Assembly: GCF_020382885.2 (NCBI RefSeq)
Contig: NC_058515.1
Span: 3,889,223-3,953,222, forward strand
Length of the DNA: 64,000 nt
Reading direction: 5' to 3'
Source of the DNA: Scatophagus argus
Taxonomy: Eukaryota > Chordata > Actinopteri > Scatophagidae
Of the stretch, positions 1 to 12,119 are shown piece by piece. Within the stretch, counting starts at the first letter, position 1, and each line of letters opens with the position of its first letter. The translations under genes and the position numbers were made by a program. Under the pieces are notes generated by a model, which did no database searches, was not told where the DNA came from, and was given only the letters and a program-made list of their open reading frames with translations.

Positions 1-369
1 ACAACTTGTCTAATAATTGAGGTGTATTCTCTCATATGAACTAAATTCTTTTCAGAAAAGAGATGATTCCTACTTTTCCAAATTCAAGTCCTATCATGAA
101 AATAATAAATATAACCCAGTACAGAGTAGTATACAACAGTTCAGTCAGACAATACCAGCATTTGATACTAGTTGTACGCAGATTTAGAGGTATCAAGGTA
201 TTCCTTGATTAAACGTGACCTCTGATTGGTCCACTACTGCAGCAGCAGCTACAAACCATACAAACTGTGGTATGCTGAAGTCAAACGAGATGTGTCTCAA
301 GTGTTGTTTCTAGTAAGGGCAAGATCCTTAAGCTCTAACTAAAGAAAAATGTAATCCTAGTGGCAATCC

Positions 370-678
370 AACTTTGTGGCACTTTGTGCTTGTCCCTTTC
401 CTGTTTCAACGTGACACTGCCCCCGTGCACAAAAAGAGATCCATAAAGTGTTTTTTTGCGAGTTTTGTTTGGAAGAACTTGAGTAGCCCAAACAGAACTG
501 TGACTTCAGCTCCATCATGCAGCTTTGCCACGTCCTATCACCCAACATTAGTGTCGACGTGCAAATCCCTGCAGCCAGGTTCCAAAATCTTGTGGACCGC
601 CTGAAACCACAGGAGTGGAGCTTGTTATAGCAGCATATTAATGCCAGTGGTCCACATACTTTAGGCCATACAGTGAAT
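370..678 (+). mobile_element. Tc1/[11 protein letters not shown] transposon, degraded 3' end
   Basis: The plus-strand translation of 374-600 (FQRDTAPVHKKRSIK, then a WKNL segment) resembles the C-terminal half of fish Tc1 transposases. The following DNA (about 600-678) matches the familiar 3' end of these elements: a stretch like GGAGCTTGTTATAGCAGCA and a terminal CCACATACTTTAGGCCATA. The region between carries stops and the usual downstream catalytic part is decayed, so it is not active. No 5' end was identified. The Tc1 family is secure; the exact boundaries are approximate. Confidence 0.7.
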
Positions 679-1020
679 CTTCAATCAAGCTGACATGACT
701 AAGATGTAAACTAGGAAAAGCCTGATCTGCAACTGAAAATATGGGTAAACTGAATTAAGCTTAGCCTCGAGGGTATTGTATTAAGCTGGCTGTGGCAGTC
801 TTTGAAAAAAATAATGCATCCTCAAAAAATGGTTTTAATGACTGGACTTCAAAGTCATTGATGATTATTACTACTAAGAGATGGCTCCCTCATTATTTGT
901 AGTCGGCAACAATTTAGCCTGCAGGCTGTTAAATTACTTGACGAAGGGACGGTGAGCGCTGCGGTACTGTGGTAACAGATTTAGTTGGACGGCTGACCCT
1001 AATGTTGTTATCGTAAAGGG
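679..1020. other. Unremarkable AT-rich intergenic DNA
   Basis: I see no gene, repeat or clear regulatory site here. Confidence 0.4.
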
Positions 1021-2240
1021 AAGATGGATGGAGCATGCCGAAACTCTCCCTCCCTCCCTCCCTCTCTGTCGGCCTTGTCCCCCTAGAGGAGCAGAAACTG
1101 GGAGAGAGCGGAGAAATGAAGTGACATCATCAGCGTCAGCCACATTCCTGCGGAGGGAGGGGGCGAGGAGGACGTGGAGGAAGGGGGGGGCAGAGAATGT
1201 CCCAAAACTTTTGAGGTTACAGGACCGACATCCTCCCTCCCCCATCCCCTGACACACACACACACACACACAAATGCATCCATTCTCCCTCCCTCTCCGC
1301 TTGTGTGTGCACGTTTTCCAGTGCACGTTAACGTGTGCGTGTTACAGTACATGGGCTCGTCCTCCTCCTCATCATGTGCTCCCTGTTTTAATTCATGTGC
1401 TTCTCCTCTTGTCCCCTCCCCCACTGCCTCCCCCACTCATAACCCCCCCCCCCCCCCCCCCCCCCTTCTCTTTCTCTCTCCACCGACCAGAGGAATGCAA
1501 GAACCACATCTGGAACTTATTAGAGAGCGGGAGAGAGAAAGGGGTAGATGGAAAGAGAAGGATCAGTAATGTTGGGGGGTGGGGTGGGGTAGGGGGTAGA
1601 AGAAGAAAAAAAGTAGGAGTCGGATTGAAGGAAAAAAAAAAAGTCCAGGAGGGGACAGACAGAGAGAAAGATTGAACTTTTTGTCATGTTGGGAGAGAAA
1701 GCCAAAGAAGCACGAAAGAAAGTTAACAGCAATTGCCGTTAATACCAATTAACCTCAGCAGGGACAGGGGCAGTGGGAGAGCTCAGATGTGGGTTCAATC
1801 ACTCCCGATACCAGCGCAAATGTAGCCTTTGAACCAGCCGCGACCATATTCTGTTTGAATGAGCAGCCTCACTGTCCCCACTGAGGGAGCAGTCAAGCCT
1901 GAGTAATAGTCCCTTTCTCTCTGCCACTGGCCTCCCCGACCGCTCCTCCTCCTCCTCCTCCTTCGTCCTCGTCCCTCTCTCTCGCTTTTCTTTTCATCCA
2001 GCACAGCCTCCTCCTTCACTACAATACTGTCTCCCCCACCACCTCTAAAACAAACAAACAAAAAAAAAAAGTCTAATCACTCTAGATCAGGCTTCACCCA
2101 CCTGCCCAAGAGTCTAACCCCTCTTTTTTTTCGCACTCCTTCTCCCCCCCCCCCCCCCCCCCACACACACACAACTTTTCTGGAACCCGCCCCACCCCCC
2201 TCTCCATCACCCCCGAATTGTTCCTCGCTGCAAAATGTGG
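1021..2240. repeat. Low-complexity CT/GA-rich tract with poly-C runs and (CA)n
   Basis: The stretch is dominated by CTCC/GGAG runs. It contains a (CA)n run near 1251-1273, a 23-base poly-C at about 1443-1465, and a second poly-C of about 19 bases at 2144-2162 that runs directly into (AC)n. Long open frames here on both strands (for example 934-1326 minus and 1174-1569 plus) are products of the skewed composition. A CRE-like TGACATCA occurs near 1122. No coding exon is supported. Confidence 0.75.
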
Positions 2241-4560
2241 CCGTTCAGTTTGAGAAAACAAGGCCAATAGATTCAGTCAGATGTGATAAAGTGTTCCTCT
2301 GTTGCTCGGGGGACTCTGCATAAAGAAACATTTTTAAGGGGATGTTTTTTTTCCCTTCTTCTTTTTATAACTTGGATGCCCCCAGCCTGTCAAACACAAT
2401 CAGATTATGGAGACTTCTTCTCTTGAGAAATGCTCATGTAGCTGGTGAGGATGCTCAAAGGAAATGTGTACACTTTTTTTTTTTGGACTGAATTTATCTC
2501 TGGCCACAAGTTTGATAATGAATTATCTGACTAAATTCTTCTGTACCCTATCAGGTTTTTACTGGATAATCCAAAAGCAGGCATGCAAGCTGCTTCTTTT
2601 TCTCTAAGCACTACTTCAAAAAGCATTATAGGACACTCGTGTCCAGAGGAATGCCCTTAAACAAACATATCAACTGAGGGAAGCAATCAACATGTCACAC
2701 ATTGACAAACACCCGTCGGGATAGAAATGCCAAGAATTTGTTGATTGAATGGAACCCAGTAGGGAACAACAGGCGTGGATGTACATTATAACATTACGGA
2801 CTCCATTCCCAGATTGTGCTTTACAACTGGTTCAGTGATTGCTTTCAGTGGCTGATATCAATTAGAGATGCTTTTCAGTAAATAGGCTTCATTCAGATCC
2901 CGTAAAAATCATGACCCGAATTCACAGGATTGAGCCATATCTCGCTCTTTGGGATCAAAATTAAAAACAGACTTCTCCCTTGTCGCTCCAGATCTATACT
3001 CTCAGTCGGAAATGGTTCACTATAGCACCACAAAATGGTTCAGAAAGGTTCACAAAGCTATAAATAGTTCTACAAGTGGTTATCCACAAGACCCTCATTG
3101 GAGGATCTTAGGGAGTTTGAGTTTCTGTCAGTGGCCCCTTTTTTTTCCTTCATCAGCCTTCCTCAGCCACTCATGTTTAATCTCCCATAGCCATTATCTG
3201 CACAGAGACAAGTTCATCCAAGTACAGTTTTAGTGGTTATTACAGCCCGCTATGTCCCCGTTCTTTTGTAACCAAATTTGAATTTCTCCAGATCTGCCTG
3301 AGCTTAATGAGACAGAGGTCTGGCTATGTGAGATTAGCTCAGGCTCACTCCTTCTTTTATTTCTTGAGAGAAGAATCTAGAAACTCTAGAAACTCTAGAA
3401 TCTAGAGTTGCTGTATATGAATCAGTGATAGACAGATAGACGCAAATGTCACATACTATTATTGGCAAGAAAGCATGAAATGTTGTAAATCAGCAGTTTC
3501 AACAGAGCGTTTTAGTACTGCACTGGATTCTTTACGAGGCTCCCGTTATTCCAACTATTACAGCTCACTTTCAGTCATTACCATTACACATAGAACCACT
3601 CTTCAAACAACCCTTGAGGAACCCTTCTTTTCCAGGGTGTAAAAGCCCCCTGAATGTGTCTGACTCTTCCCAACATCTGAATTTTTTTTCTGCGCTGAGC
3701 ACAACACAGGAATTCGTCTGAGGTTTATGATTCACAGCTCGGCTGTGTGATTCAGAGCTGGAGCGTACATCACGGGCAGCCCTTGGCCTCGGCCTGCACA
3801 AAAGGACAGAGGCTGACAAATCGTACACCTGCACTGGATCCTTTGTCCGAGTCAGCATTTAAGCCTACCGTCTGGGCTATAAGTGCAATGCTGCAAGTTT
3901 ACCCTCAAGGCCTCCTACTCATTGGGAAGTTAAAGAAGAGTGCTGTTAATGATTGATTATGCAGTAACACTTAACAGCTGTCGGTGTTTGCTTGGGACTT
4001 GGTATCAGGTTGGTATGTAGATACAAGGCTGGGATACTAAATCAATCTCTCCAGTGGTCTTAATAGTGGAGACGTACTACAGTTAGTCCTGGTTGTAACT
4101 GTGTCATTGATTCTGTCTAAATAACTTAAAAACATTCTGATTCACCAAAGCTTTAATTAGCCGCTCCACTAATAACCATCCAATCATAGTAGGCAATTAC
4201 ATGTGTGCAAATTGCAGGCCGTGAAATACTGTTTTACTTGTCTAATGAAGAGATAAGAGACTGGGTGCTGGGAGGAAAAAAATGCTCCCAAACCTAATGT
4301 ATTCTCTCATTGGAGGTGATATTCATCTCGTCTCTCTCTCTGGACTGTGTTTACTCCTCTTATATTTTCAAACCCCGAACACAAAAAAAACCCAGTGCAA
4401 CATTTGAGACCATTTATTACAAAATACATTCCCCCTGTGCACAGCCTGCTAATCTTTGGGAGAGGAAATATCATTGTGTTTGAGAGACTAACATGGAGTA
4501 ACAATGGATTATACCGTTGTTACAGTTCAACAACAGGCAATAGGACACATGGTTTCACAC
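2241..4560. other. Intergenic or intronic DNA without recognised features
   Basis: I found no exon with family similarity. A small self-complementary cluster of TCTAGA words lies at about 3373-3405. If the signal-peptide exon at 6081-6126 belongs to a gene running off the left edge, this would be its first intron. Confidence 0.35.
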
Positions 4561-4576
4561 ATGTAAATAGGCACTG

Positions 4577-4613
4577 TGTGTGTGTGTGTGTGTGTGTGTG
4601 TGCATGTGTGTGT
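4577..4613. repeat. (TG)n microsatellite
   Basis: An alternating TG run, slightly interrupted, is visible on the plus strand. Confidence 0.9.
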
Positions 4614-5386
4614 TTATGCACATATGTAAGTGCATGTATTACTGAGCTAATCATGTGGACTGAATAGTTCATGAAGGCATGTGGCAGTAACATGGGGTCT
4701 CGAAGGAGGGAGAAGGGTGGGCACTGTGTTTGTTTGTCCCAGCGATTGCCAGATTGAGTCGTATGTGGATTCATGAAGCGCTCGGGTTGTCGATGAGAAG
4801 GAATCGGCTCCTTACAGTATGTAAATGTGCTTGCCGGAATCTTCAGCAGCACAACATGGGTGGATGCTGAGCGCCGAGAGCCTGGCTGAGTGATACAAAG
4901 CCTGGCAGACACGGTGACATCATCCCTTTCCATACCTTCCCTTCCCCGTACACGCCCCCTACCTATGATGAAGTGGTCGAATGGCCGGCTTGCAGCCTGC
5001 CGTGCACGCTCCCGGACAGCCAAGGTAGACAATAGGAAAAAAAAAAAAGGGAGGTTTGCCTTGTCTGCACAGCCACGACACACAAAGATGCCTCAATCAA
5101 ACAGGTAGCTTATAGAAATTACAAGCATCTCCTGCTCCTCCTACTTCAGCCTCCCGTCTCCCAGCAACTCGGCTACAGCCGTGATTTTCATAAGCCAATA
5201 GCCTACCTGGCTCCCCACAGGTACGGAGGGGGAACAGATGCATGGGTGGCTGCTGATGCTGATGCTGCTGCACATGCCTCACTGTGCTGCTGAAATGCAC
5301 AGAGGGAAGGCAACAGAGAGGGTGAAAATGGGCTTTGTGTCAGGCACACAGGTACGACACCAGGATAGGAGAGGCAGAGGTATGCG

Positions 5387-5388
<2 letters not shown>

Positions 5389-5432
<44 letters not shown>

Positions 5433-5440
5433 GGGGGGGG
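5389..5440. repeat. (TG)n microsatellite followed by a G run
   Basis: A TG dinucleotide run of about 20 units ends in a run of eight G. Confidence 0.9.
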
Positions 5441-5559
5441 CAGAGATATACAAGCCTTCTTTCACTACAGGATCACTACGGTGGCTGGTGAGCGGCGCTC
5501 TCATTGACTGACAAGCCATTCAGATGCGATAGCAGTGTGGAAGTGCTGCTGGCATGTAG

Positions 5560-6080
5560 AGTAGCGCTGGTCAATCACTGTCATTCCCGTCACGTCCTCA
5601 GCGCCTTACCACGGCCCGTCGAAATAACGGCACCGGAGCTTTGTCATAAGCAAAAGGTCATTTAGGCCGGTGGGCGCGCATGCACCAGTCATGTCCAAGT
5701 TTGATGCACGCACGCGCACAGTCGGACGCAAGTGTAGAGAGGCGCGAGACAATGATCATTAAAAAAAAAAAAAAAGTGAGGTGATCCATTGCTGCGGTGC
5801 GGACACGCTGTCACACGCGCGCGTGAGCGCGCGCTCATACGTAGCTGTGCACGCACGCACGCGCGCACACACGCCTAAGGTGATCCATTACTGCGGTTCA
5901 TATGGGAATGCTATGAAATCATGTTATATGCCTTTCTCCTTTTCTCTCCCCGACACGCACAGAGACACGCTCGTGAAGGACGGGCACGGGCTTGTGTCTG
6001 TTTCCAAGCCTCTGTCGTTTCACACAGCATTACATTTAAACATCTTTCGTCATGAAAAAGAGAGAGAAATGCACTCTTAC
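5560..6080. other. CpG-rich stretch with alternating CG/CA tracts
   Basis: CpG density is clearly higher than in the flanks. Positions 5700-5875 contain repeated alternating purine-pyrimidine runs (GCGCGCG, CACGCACGCACGCGCGCACACACG). The direct repeat AGGTGATCCATT(A/G)CTGCGGT occurs near 5779 and 5879. It lies just inside intron 1 of the putative gene starting at 6126. Confidence 0.5.
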
Positions 6081-6126
6081 CAGTTTGAAAACTCAACACC
6101 AAACTCAGGAGCAGCAGCCTCTGCAT
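6081..6126 (-). CDS. First coding exon of an unidentified secreted or membrane protein (signal peptide)
   Basis: Reading leftward from ATG at 6126-6124, the exon encodes MQRLLLLSLVLSFQT plus one base. It then meets a strong splice donor (CTG followed by GTAAGA) in phase 1. A basic residue, a leucine-rich core and a phase-1 junction are typical of signal-peptide exons of immunoglobulin-superfamily and cytokine-receptor genes. The preceding minus-strand DNA is CpG-containing and has an ETS-type ACTTCCGG word (6398-6405), consistent with a promoter. I could not find a second exon that continues the frame between 1 and 6080. The gene may leave the window on the left or have a large first intron. 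The product is unknown. Confidence 0.45.
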
Positions 6127-6420
6127 GTTTCAGCCGACCAATAAGTCCGTTATTGGCTCAAACCTCCGTGAGGACAGCATCAAAAAGCGGGAGTTTGTTG
6201 ACTTTAATGACAGTTATACAAAGAACAATAATCCTCCTGCGTTGTCCCTCCTCGTTTGTTCCCTGACTCGGGTTCTCCTCGGTCAGCTTTTACACCATTT
6301 CACTGCTTTTTTTCACGTCTCTGCTCTTCTTCGTTCTCCAGCGACAGTCCGTTTTCTACTACGCTGAGGCTGTAAGCGAGCAGAAATGACACGGGGAACT
6401 TCCGGTCATTTTTTCAAAGT
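6127..6420 (-). promoter_or_regulatory. Candidate promoter and 5' UTR of the signal-peptide exon
   Basis: This moderately CpG-rich segment lies directly upstream (minus strand) of the ATG at 6126. It contains an ETS/GABP-like motif at 6398-6406. No TATA box is evident. The role is inferred from position. Confidence 0.35.
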
Positions 6421-6850
6421 AAAAGAAGAAGCTGGTCATACATAAAGTATGATGAATGAAAAATATTAAGCAATATATATTTACTTGTCATAAATTAATT
6501 TAGTATTCACACAGGGTTTACCATATTATGTAAATTTACAATTTTTGAACAATACAGGCTAACAATAAAGATTGTTTCATTCAAAATTAAAACCTCCTAA
6601 GTCAATTGTTATTCAGAACATTTTTGAAGCCCTTGAGGGAATTATAGCTGGTAACGCTTCAGTTCAGAACTCTGCAAGAAATCATATTAGAATTCAGTAA
6701 TTATTTGGGGAAATTATGATGAGGGAAACCAAACAGTACATTGACAGGATCCTAAAAGCCCCCCCGGCAATCACAATTAAAAAATAAAAAGTTTGCCTGA
6801 TGTTACAACGCTCTACTTCCTGTTTTGTCCGGGCTGTAATCTGTCTGACT

Positions 6851-6858
6851 TGACGTCA
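6851..6858. promoter_or_regulatory. Palindromic CRE (TGACGTCA)
   Basis: A perfect eight-base CREB/ATF site stands next to a (CT)n tract. It lies about 0.7 kb upstream of the putative start at 6126. Only the motif match is seen. Confidence 0.35.
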
Positions 6859-6879
6859 TATTCTCATTAGCAGGGCATT

Positions 6880-6886
6880 CCTCCCT

Positions 6887-6919
<33 letters not shown>

Positions 6920-6920
6920 A
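6880..6920. repeat. (CCCT)n/(CT)n microsatellite
   Basis: Several CCTC units pass into about 14 CT units on the plus strand. Confidence 0.9.
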
Positions 6921-8020
6921 CGTCAGCAGGGCCGTAGCACTGCCCCCTTTTTTCTCTCCCTCTGGATCTTGCACAGGCCATCACCGGCAAAAACAGACTA
7001 TGAAATAAAATAATAATTAAAAAAAAAAAAAAAAAAACAGTTTAGAGAGGCATAATCATTTTGACACATTTGCTGTAGTTAGGACTTCTTGGTTTCTACT
7101 GTTGGCCGCGTGCATTAGGTCATTTCTTACACCTTAAACCTACTTCTCTACATCTATATAATCAAACTGAAAATAAACACACTTTGATGAATATCATAGA
7201 AATTTCCTATCATCTGATGATGACGTTGGTTGTGATTGACATGTATTAGTAGGCTACATTGGGCCAATTACTTACAGTAGAAGACTGATGTTATACATTG
7301 TATCACTGATACAATAACAAAATTATTTTCTTAAAAGGAGATAAAGTATTATGCGCTGTAAGTAGGGAGTGAGGAGGCAAACAATACTGCAGGAATATTC
7401 AATACACAGGCACTAATTATTTCCTGGAAGCATACTAACTATTTCCTGGGATAACACAGCTCCAACAAACAGGGGATGTCAAAACGATGAAACAGCCCGA
7501 GCAGACGACGAATAAACAGACCATGTCCTCATTCCTGTCACATAATGTAGGCTACAGATTTTGGTGATGCTTCCCCGTGATACTGTTGCTGTCACAGCTC
7601 AGTAGGTCTGCACACTGAGCCTCGTTTCTCCCGTTACAAACATCGGGAGAACGACTGAAAGTGATGTTTGAGCACCCCCTTGTGTCCACAAGCCAGAACG
7701 ACCCTGCAACGTGGACCCAGCAAGGACCTCAAAGTATCTGTGCACGTACACACACACGCGCCAACTTCACTGGTAGTCTTATTGGCGGGAATCAGATGTA
7801 AAACGCTAAGGAGGAATGTGAATCATTCTAATCTGAGATCCTCAACTTTTAATTTACCAAATATGTGGTTTACATCCACATTTAATGCCTGACAAAACAG
7901 CTTTGGGGAGTACTGTGAATAGAGTGTAGTGTACAAGTGACATGTGATATATATTCATATGTGAACGTCTAATAAATCCTAAGCTTATTTCATTTCATTT
8001 TATAATATGTTGAGAGTTTT
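6921..8020. other. Intergenic DNA without recognised features
   Basis: The stretch is AT-rich and has an A17-like run near 7020. No exon or transposon family is recognised. Confidence 0.35.
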
Positions 8021-8024
8021 GTGG

Positions 8025-8125
8025 TTTTTTTGTGAAATTTTGAGAATTTCCCCTCTGTGGGACTAATAAATGCCTATCTTATCATTTCTCATCTCATCTT
8101 ATGTTATCTTATCTGATCTTATTTA
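8025..8125 (+). repeat. Retroposon 3' tail with (TTATC)n-like repeats
   Basis: The phrase TTTCCCCTCTGTGGGACTAATAAA-like followed by imperfect ATCTTATC units matches the 3' tail common to fish non-LTR elements. The body of the element is not recognisable upstream. Confidence 0.5.
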
Positions 8126-8544
8126 AATTGCACTGCTATAATATAATATAATTTAAAAAAAAAAAACCTAACTGTATGCTACTGAAAAATACTACACGCT
8201 TTCAAATTAAGGATATCATGTGCAAAATGATATTCATTCTCTTTTTTGAGATCTAGCTCACAAACCAGAAATAATGAATAATAAGGGGTTTATGTGAGCA
8301 AACCTAATTCAGCAAGGAACGAATCCATCCTTTTCTTTCTTATTTTATATTTACCAGAGCACAGCAAGTCATTCCAAGTATACATAGAAGAGCAGTGATG
8401 GGGAAGTGTTTCTGTTCATTCAGTGCAACCCACATTACTGTGCATGAGGATCGAATAGCGTAATAATATGGAACCAAAAACATCACAATCGTTTCCAGAT
8501 GATAAAAACAATTGCAGGTCTGCAGTGTGGGACACAGAGTGACT

Positions 8545-8618
8545 CATCTCTGCCGGGACTCGAACCCGGAGCCTCTGGATTAGAAGTCCAGCGCGCTATT
8601 CCATTGCGCCACAGAGAC
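8545..8618 (-). tRNA. tRNA-Arg (anticodon UCU)
   Basis: On the minus strand, 74 bases fold into a complete cloverleaf. The 7-bp acceptor stem GTCTCTG/CAGAGAT has one G-U pair. The D arm is GCGC/GCGC, the anticodon stem CTGGA/TCCAG has loop CTTCTAA, and the T arm is CCGGG-TTCGAGT-CCCGG, with discriminator G. The anticodon TCT decodes AGA. The internal A and B boxes (including GGTTCGAGTCC) are intact. There is no intron, although some vertebrate tRNA-Arg(UCU) genes carry one. A T5 run (A5 at 8503-8507 on the plus strand) about 37 bases downstream could terminate Pol III. Confidence 0.97.
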
Positions 8619-8737
8619 TGCGCCAGGATAACTCGGGCCTGGCACGGTTTACATACATCATATCCTCTCGTATCGCAGCTCTCTGCATCCCTGCAGCATC
8701 AGGACCAGTCTGAGCCGACATGTTGGCTCTGCCGGTG

Positions 8738-8757
8738 CCGGCCACCAGAGGGCGCTG
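8738..8757 (+). promoter_or_regulatory. CTCF-like motif
   Basis: The word GGCCACCAGAGGGCGCTG closely matches the vertebrate CTCF core. It lies about 120 bp upstream of the tRNA-Arg gene, as tRNA genes transcribe leftward here. An insulator role is inferred. Confidence 0.5.
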
Positions 8758-8769
8758 TTGCTACACGCT

Positions 8770-11000
8770 GAGGTGGCAAGAACCTCTGATGTGCGTCAGG
8801 TTAGCTGACGTTTAACAGGAAGTTAGGAGTTCGGCTGTGCAAAATAAAAGACACATTTACTGTGGGAGGCGTGTCATTTTTAATTTTGAAAGTGCACAAT
8901 CCGACTCATGTTTTATTTAAAATGTGTTTATGCTCGTCATACAGCTTTGTCTCTACAGAGCCAAAATGGAGCCTTTCGGAACTCTGCATATCAGGCTTTT
9001 ACATTATATTTATGAAGTTATATGTCGGCGATTTTAAAAAGAAATGCGAAACAAGATAGCAGACACGTCCGATATTGGACTTACAGCCATTACATATCAG
9101 TTCACTGAGAAATAAAACGTATTCCTAATTAATAACGGATCCGCGGTGGACCATCACCCCCTATCTATTATAGCCGAGACAAAACATGACAGGTGTTTAA
9201 TTTAATGGAAAATAGACATTCTGCGGAATATTTTGCTCTTCATACTCTTGGATTCATCGTTTTCCTGTCACAGAGGGGTCCATTTGGTGGAGCTCCTATA
9301 GCGGAAACAGTGCAGTAGAACTCACTGTGTGGAATAACACGCGCAAGTTGCACCGAGATTGCATCAGATAACCAGTTATGCACCTCCTACCACGTGCCCA
9401 TCACCGCAGTGTTACACCTAATTAACTTCCTGTCATCTACGCAGTCTTCGCACTCTTTTCACGTCAAGGACACCTAAGCAGAACACAGATGTGTGGGTTT
9501 TTTGTTTGTTTGTTTGTTTTTGTTTTGTCCCACGCACCTGCTGGTTTTGTGGAGGTGTGTGTTTGGCCCAGGTGGGATAACAACCACAAAGAGAGCAGTA
9601 GCGTAAATCCACTACCACAGACACAAAGCTTAGAGTCTGAACATTAAGACTTGAACTGATGATGTGAGTCTTTATGGAGTTACATCAACACCATGCAACA
9701 CAGACTCAATATTTGTGTTTGAGTTTTATCTTTATCTGTAATATTATTGTACTCAGACTTCATTAACACAACAGAAATCACACTTTATCACAGCGAGTAG
9801 CATCTCAGCCATTTTGAGAAACGCAGTGGCTCAGATGAAAGCCACACCTGCAAAGTTTTGCAATTTTAAACAACTTTCGAAACTTCCTCTTGGAGCTAAA
9901 GTTGCTGAGGAAAGTTCAAGTTTCGCACTTTGTGAAATTGACAAAAACTGCAACTTCTCCACATAAATATCCTAATCAATCATTTCTTTCTGACAACAAG
10001 AAAATCTAGTCTTGATTTTCTCAGACGCCAGGTTAGAGTTTGGATGATATTAAAATGTCCAGGTCTGCCTGATCAAAGATGCTCTGCAAGGTGACCTATG
10101 GGTCTGCATCAGGTCCAGTTTCCACTCCGACACAAAGACTGGAACAATGGTCCTAAGCTTGCAAGACACCGCTGCACAGGAGGTCTTTGCTTTTCTTTTA
10201 TTTTCCATATTTAATCATTACTATTAAATAGTGATGCTGCTAACTTATTTTTCTACCCAGGAACAGCTCTCAGAAGTCAGCTAAATGATGTACTTGACCA
10301 CAAAATAACATAAGTGGTAATGTCTGGTAAGTAATTAATATTAAATTCATTTGCATGTAAAAGAATGAAATGTAGCTGCGTCTGCATCAGCACACTAGCT
10401 AAGTGGGCTTGTATGACCTGTCAGTGATATGTGGGTCGTTCACCCTCATGTCTGACAAACAGACCTCTTGGAGAGGGTGGTAAATGTAATGCTAGTAATG
10501 TAATACTAAAAGTGTGGCTGTAGCGAGACGTTAAAGGTGAGAGGCTGGTATGTATGGTATGATGTGTGAGAAAATGTCATGTCATGAGCTCAAACAGTGT
10601 CACTCAAGAACCTCAAGCCAGAAAAAATAGCTGTAAAACCAAGCTTAGAAGATTCTAGTGAACATCCATGGGTTTAAGGACTGCTGGAGATTTACACATG
10701 AGACAGATCTGCTATTGCCTAACATGGTACTTATGTAGCTGTAACACTGTGGGTATAACCAGTCCTGACCACATGGTGTTCTTCTCTGAAAAAACCTTTC
10801 ATAATTTCCCCAGTTTAACTTTTCTTCATTAACTGCACAGAAACAAAACTTTATCTTGATCATGAGTCATGAAAAAGCATGTAAAAGTCCTGCATTCATA
10901 ACTCTGTTTAACTAACTAACAGCACCGAACTATTACCAACCTTAGGACACTTTACAGACATATATCCTATTTCCACTCTTTAATTATTTCACATCATACA
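8770..11000. other. Intergenic DNA between tRNA-Arg and the proximal cytokine receptor
   Basis: No exon, RNA gene or recognisable transposon is seen. Long frames are short and lack splice context. Confidence 0.4.
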
Positions 11001-11009
11001 GACCTTTTC

Positions 11010-11036
11010 ATATATATATATATATATATATATATT
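11010..11036. repeat. (AT)n microsatellite
   Basis: An uninterrupted run of about 13 TA units. Confidence 0.9.
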
Positions 11037-12119
11037 ATTTTTAGCACAGACAAACCCCTGAACACTGACTGGAAGGAGTAGGTCATCATGCTGGGAAATA
11101 CATTTATTCACCTTTAGCTTAGATTTAGATGAGAAGATTAATTATGACAAGCCGTTTTAACATTTATCAAATAGGGCCGACAGATAGTGACTCAGATTTC
11201 ACTCGTGGAAATGTCGATTCTACCTTTCAAAATGTCTTTTTTTTTTTTTACTTGTTCAAACGTTAAGATATCCGTCAAACAATTCTGACACAAACACATC
11301 TTCTCGCTCAAAAATACTTTTGGACAAGTCAAAACCGATTTGCAGATGCTATTGGTTTAAACTGGATGACGGATATCAACAAATGAATGTCAACTTCCAC
11401 ATGTTGGGAGAGAACTGTGACTCGTGGGAGAACAGAAGAATACCGTACATGTCTATGTCATGAGTCAGGTGCCTTGGAGAGGAACAAGTAGATCAAAAGT
11501 TGCAAGCAAATGTGATTAGATTTGCTAGTCTTCAAAGCTGCACTATTTGGCACAGAATTCTGTGCTACCAAAGGAACAAACAATGAATCATAAAACCATT
11601 TTCAAATGTCACCCAGCCTCTCAGCCAATATGGGTACAACACTAACATTGATACATTAATCTTTTTTTTTTTTACATGAGTGCATCATTCAGTTTACATT
11701 CATAGCCCTCAGCAGGAAGAATAACTACAGTAATAATAATAGTAATGTTGAAACAACACCAGCTACAGTAGATGGGAACTGTACTCACTCGTTACAGTTT
11801 GAGAGGAACAGAAAGTGAAACAGTTTGTCTTTACTCTGCTTTGCTTGTTTCTGTCTTACTAAAATGTGGCTACACCCAGCACTGTCCCGTAAGTATTACA
11901 CCAATTCATCACAAAGTCTCCATTATTCTACTGTGCAATAAAGCTGTTTGTTTCCCAGGTCTTTGTCAAATACAATCATGGAACGATGCCCTGGTGAATT
12001 TTTTTTTTTTTTTGTGTAGTTTCAGGCTACAGTCCTTCAGCGCTCTTAAGGTCACATCTTTACAGGATGGTTACATTCACATGTACATGGTTACTATCAC
12101 CTGTCTGTAAGATGGATGA

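Noticed and set aside
1083..1569. Overlapping open frames of 117-133 aa on both strands.
   Set aside because: They derive from CT/GA and poly-C low-complexity sequence.
4520..5083. 187-aa minus-strand open frame.
   Set aside because: Its C-terminal part is a translated (CA)n repeat and the rest shows no domain or splice support.
5217..5299. Candidate minus-strand second exon for the signal-peptide gene (acceptor TTTCAG, donor CCAG/GTAGGC).
   Set aside because: Entering in phase 1, as exon 6081-6126 requires, gives an immediate stop codon.
5238..5340. Signal-peptide-like plus-strand start (MHGWLLMLMLLHMPHC).
   Set aside because: The leucine/methionine run comes from a TGCTGATGC repeat; no promoter or donor is convincing.
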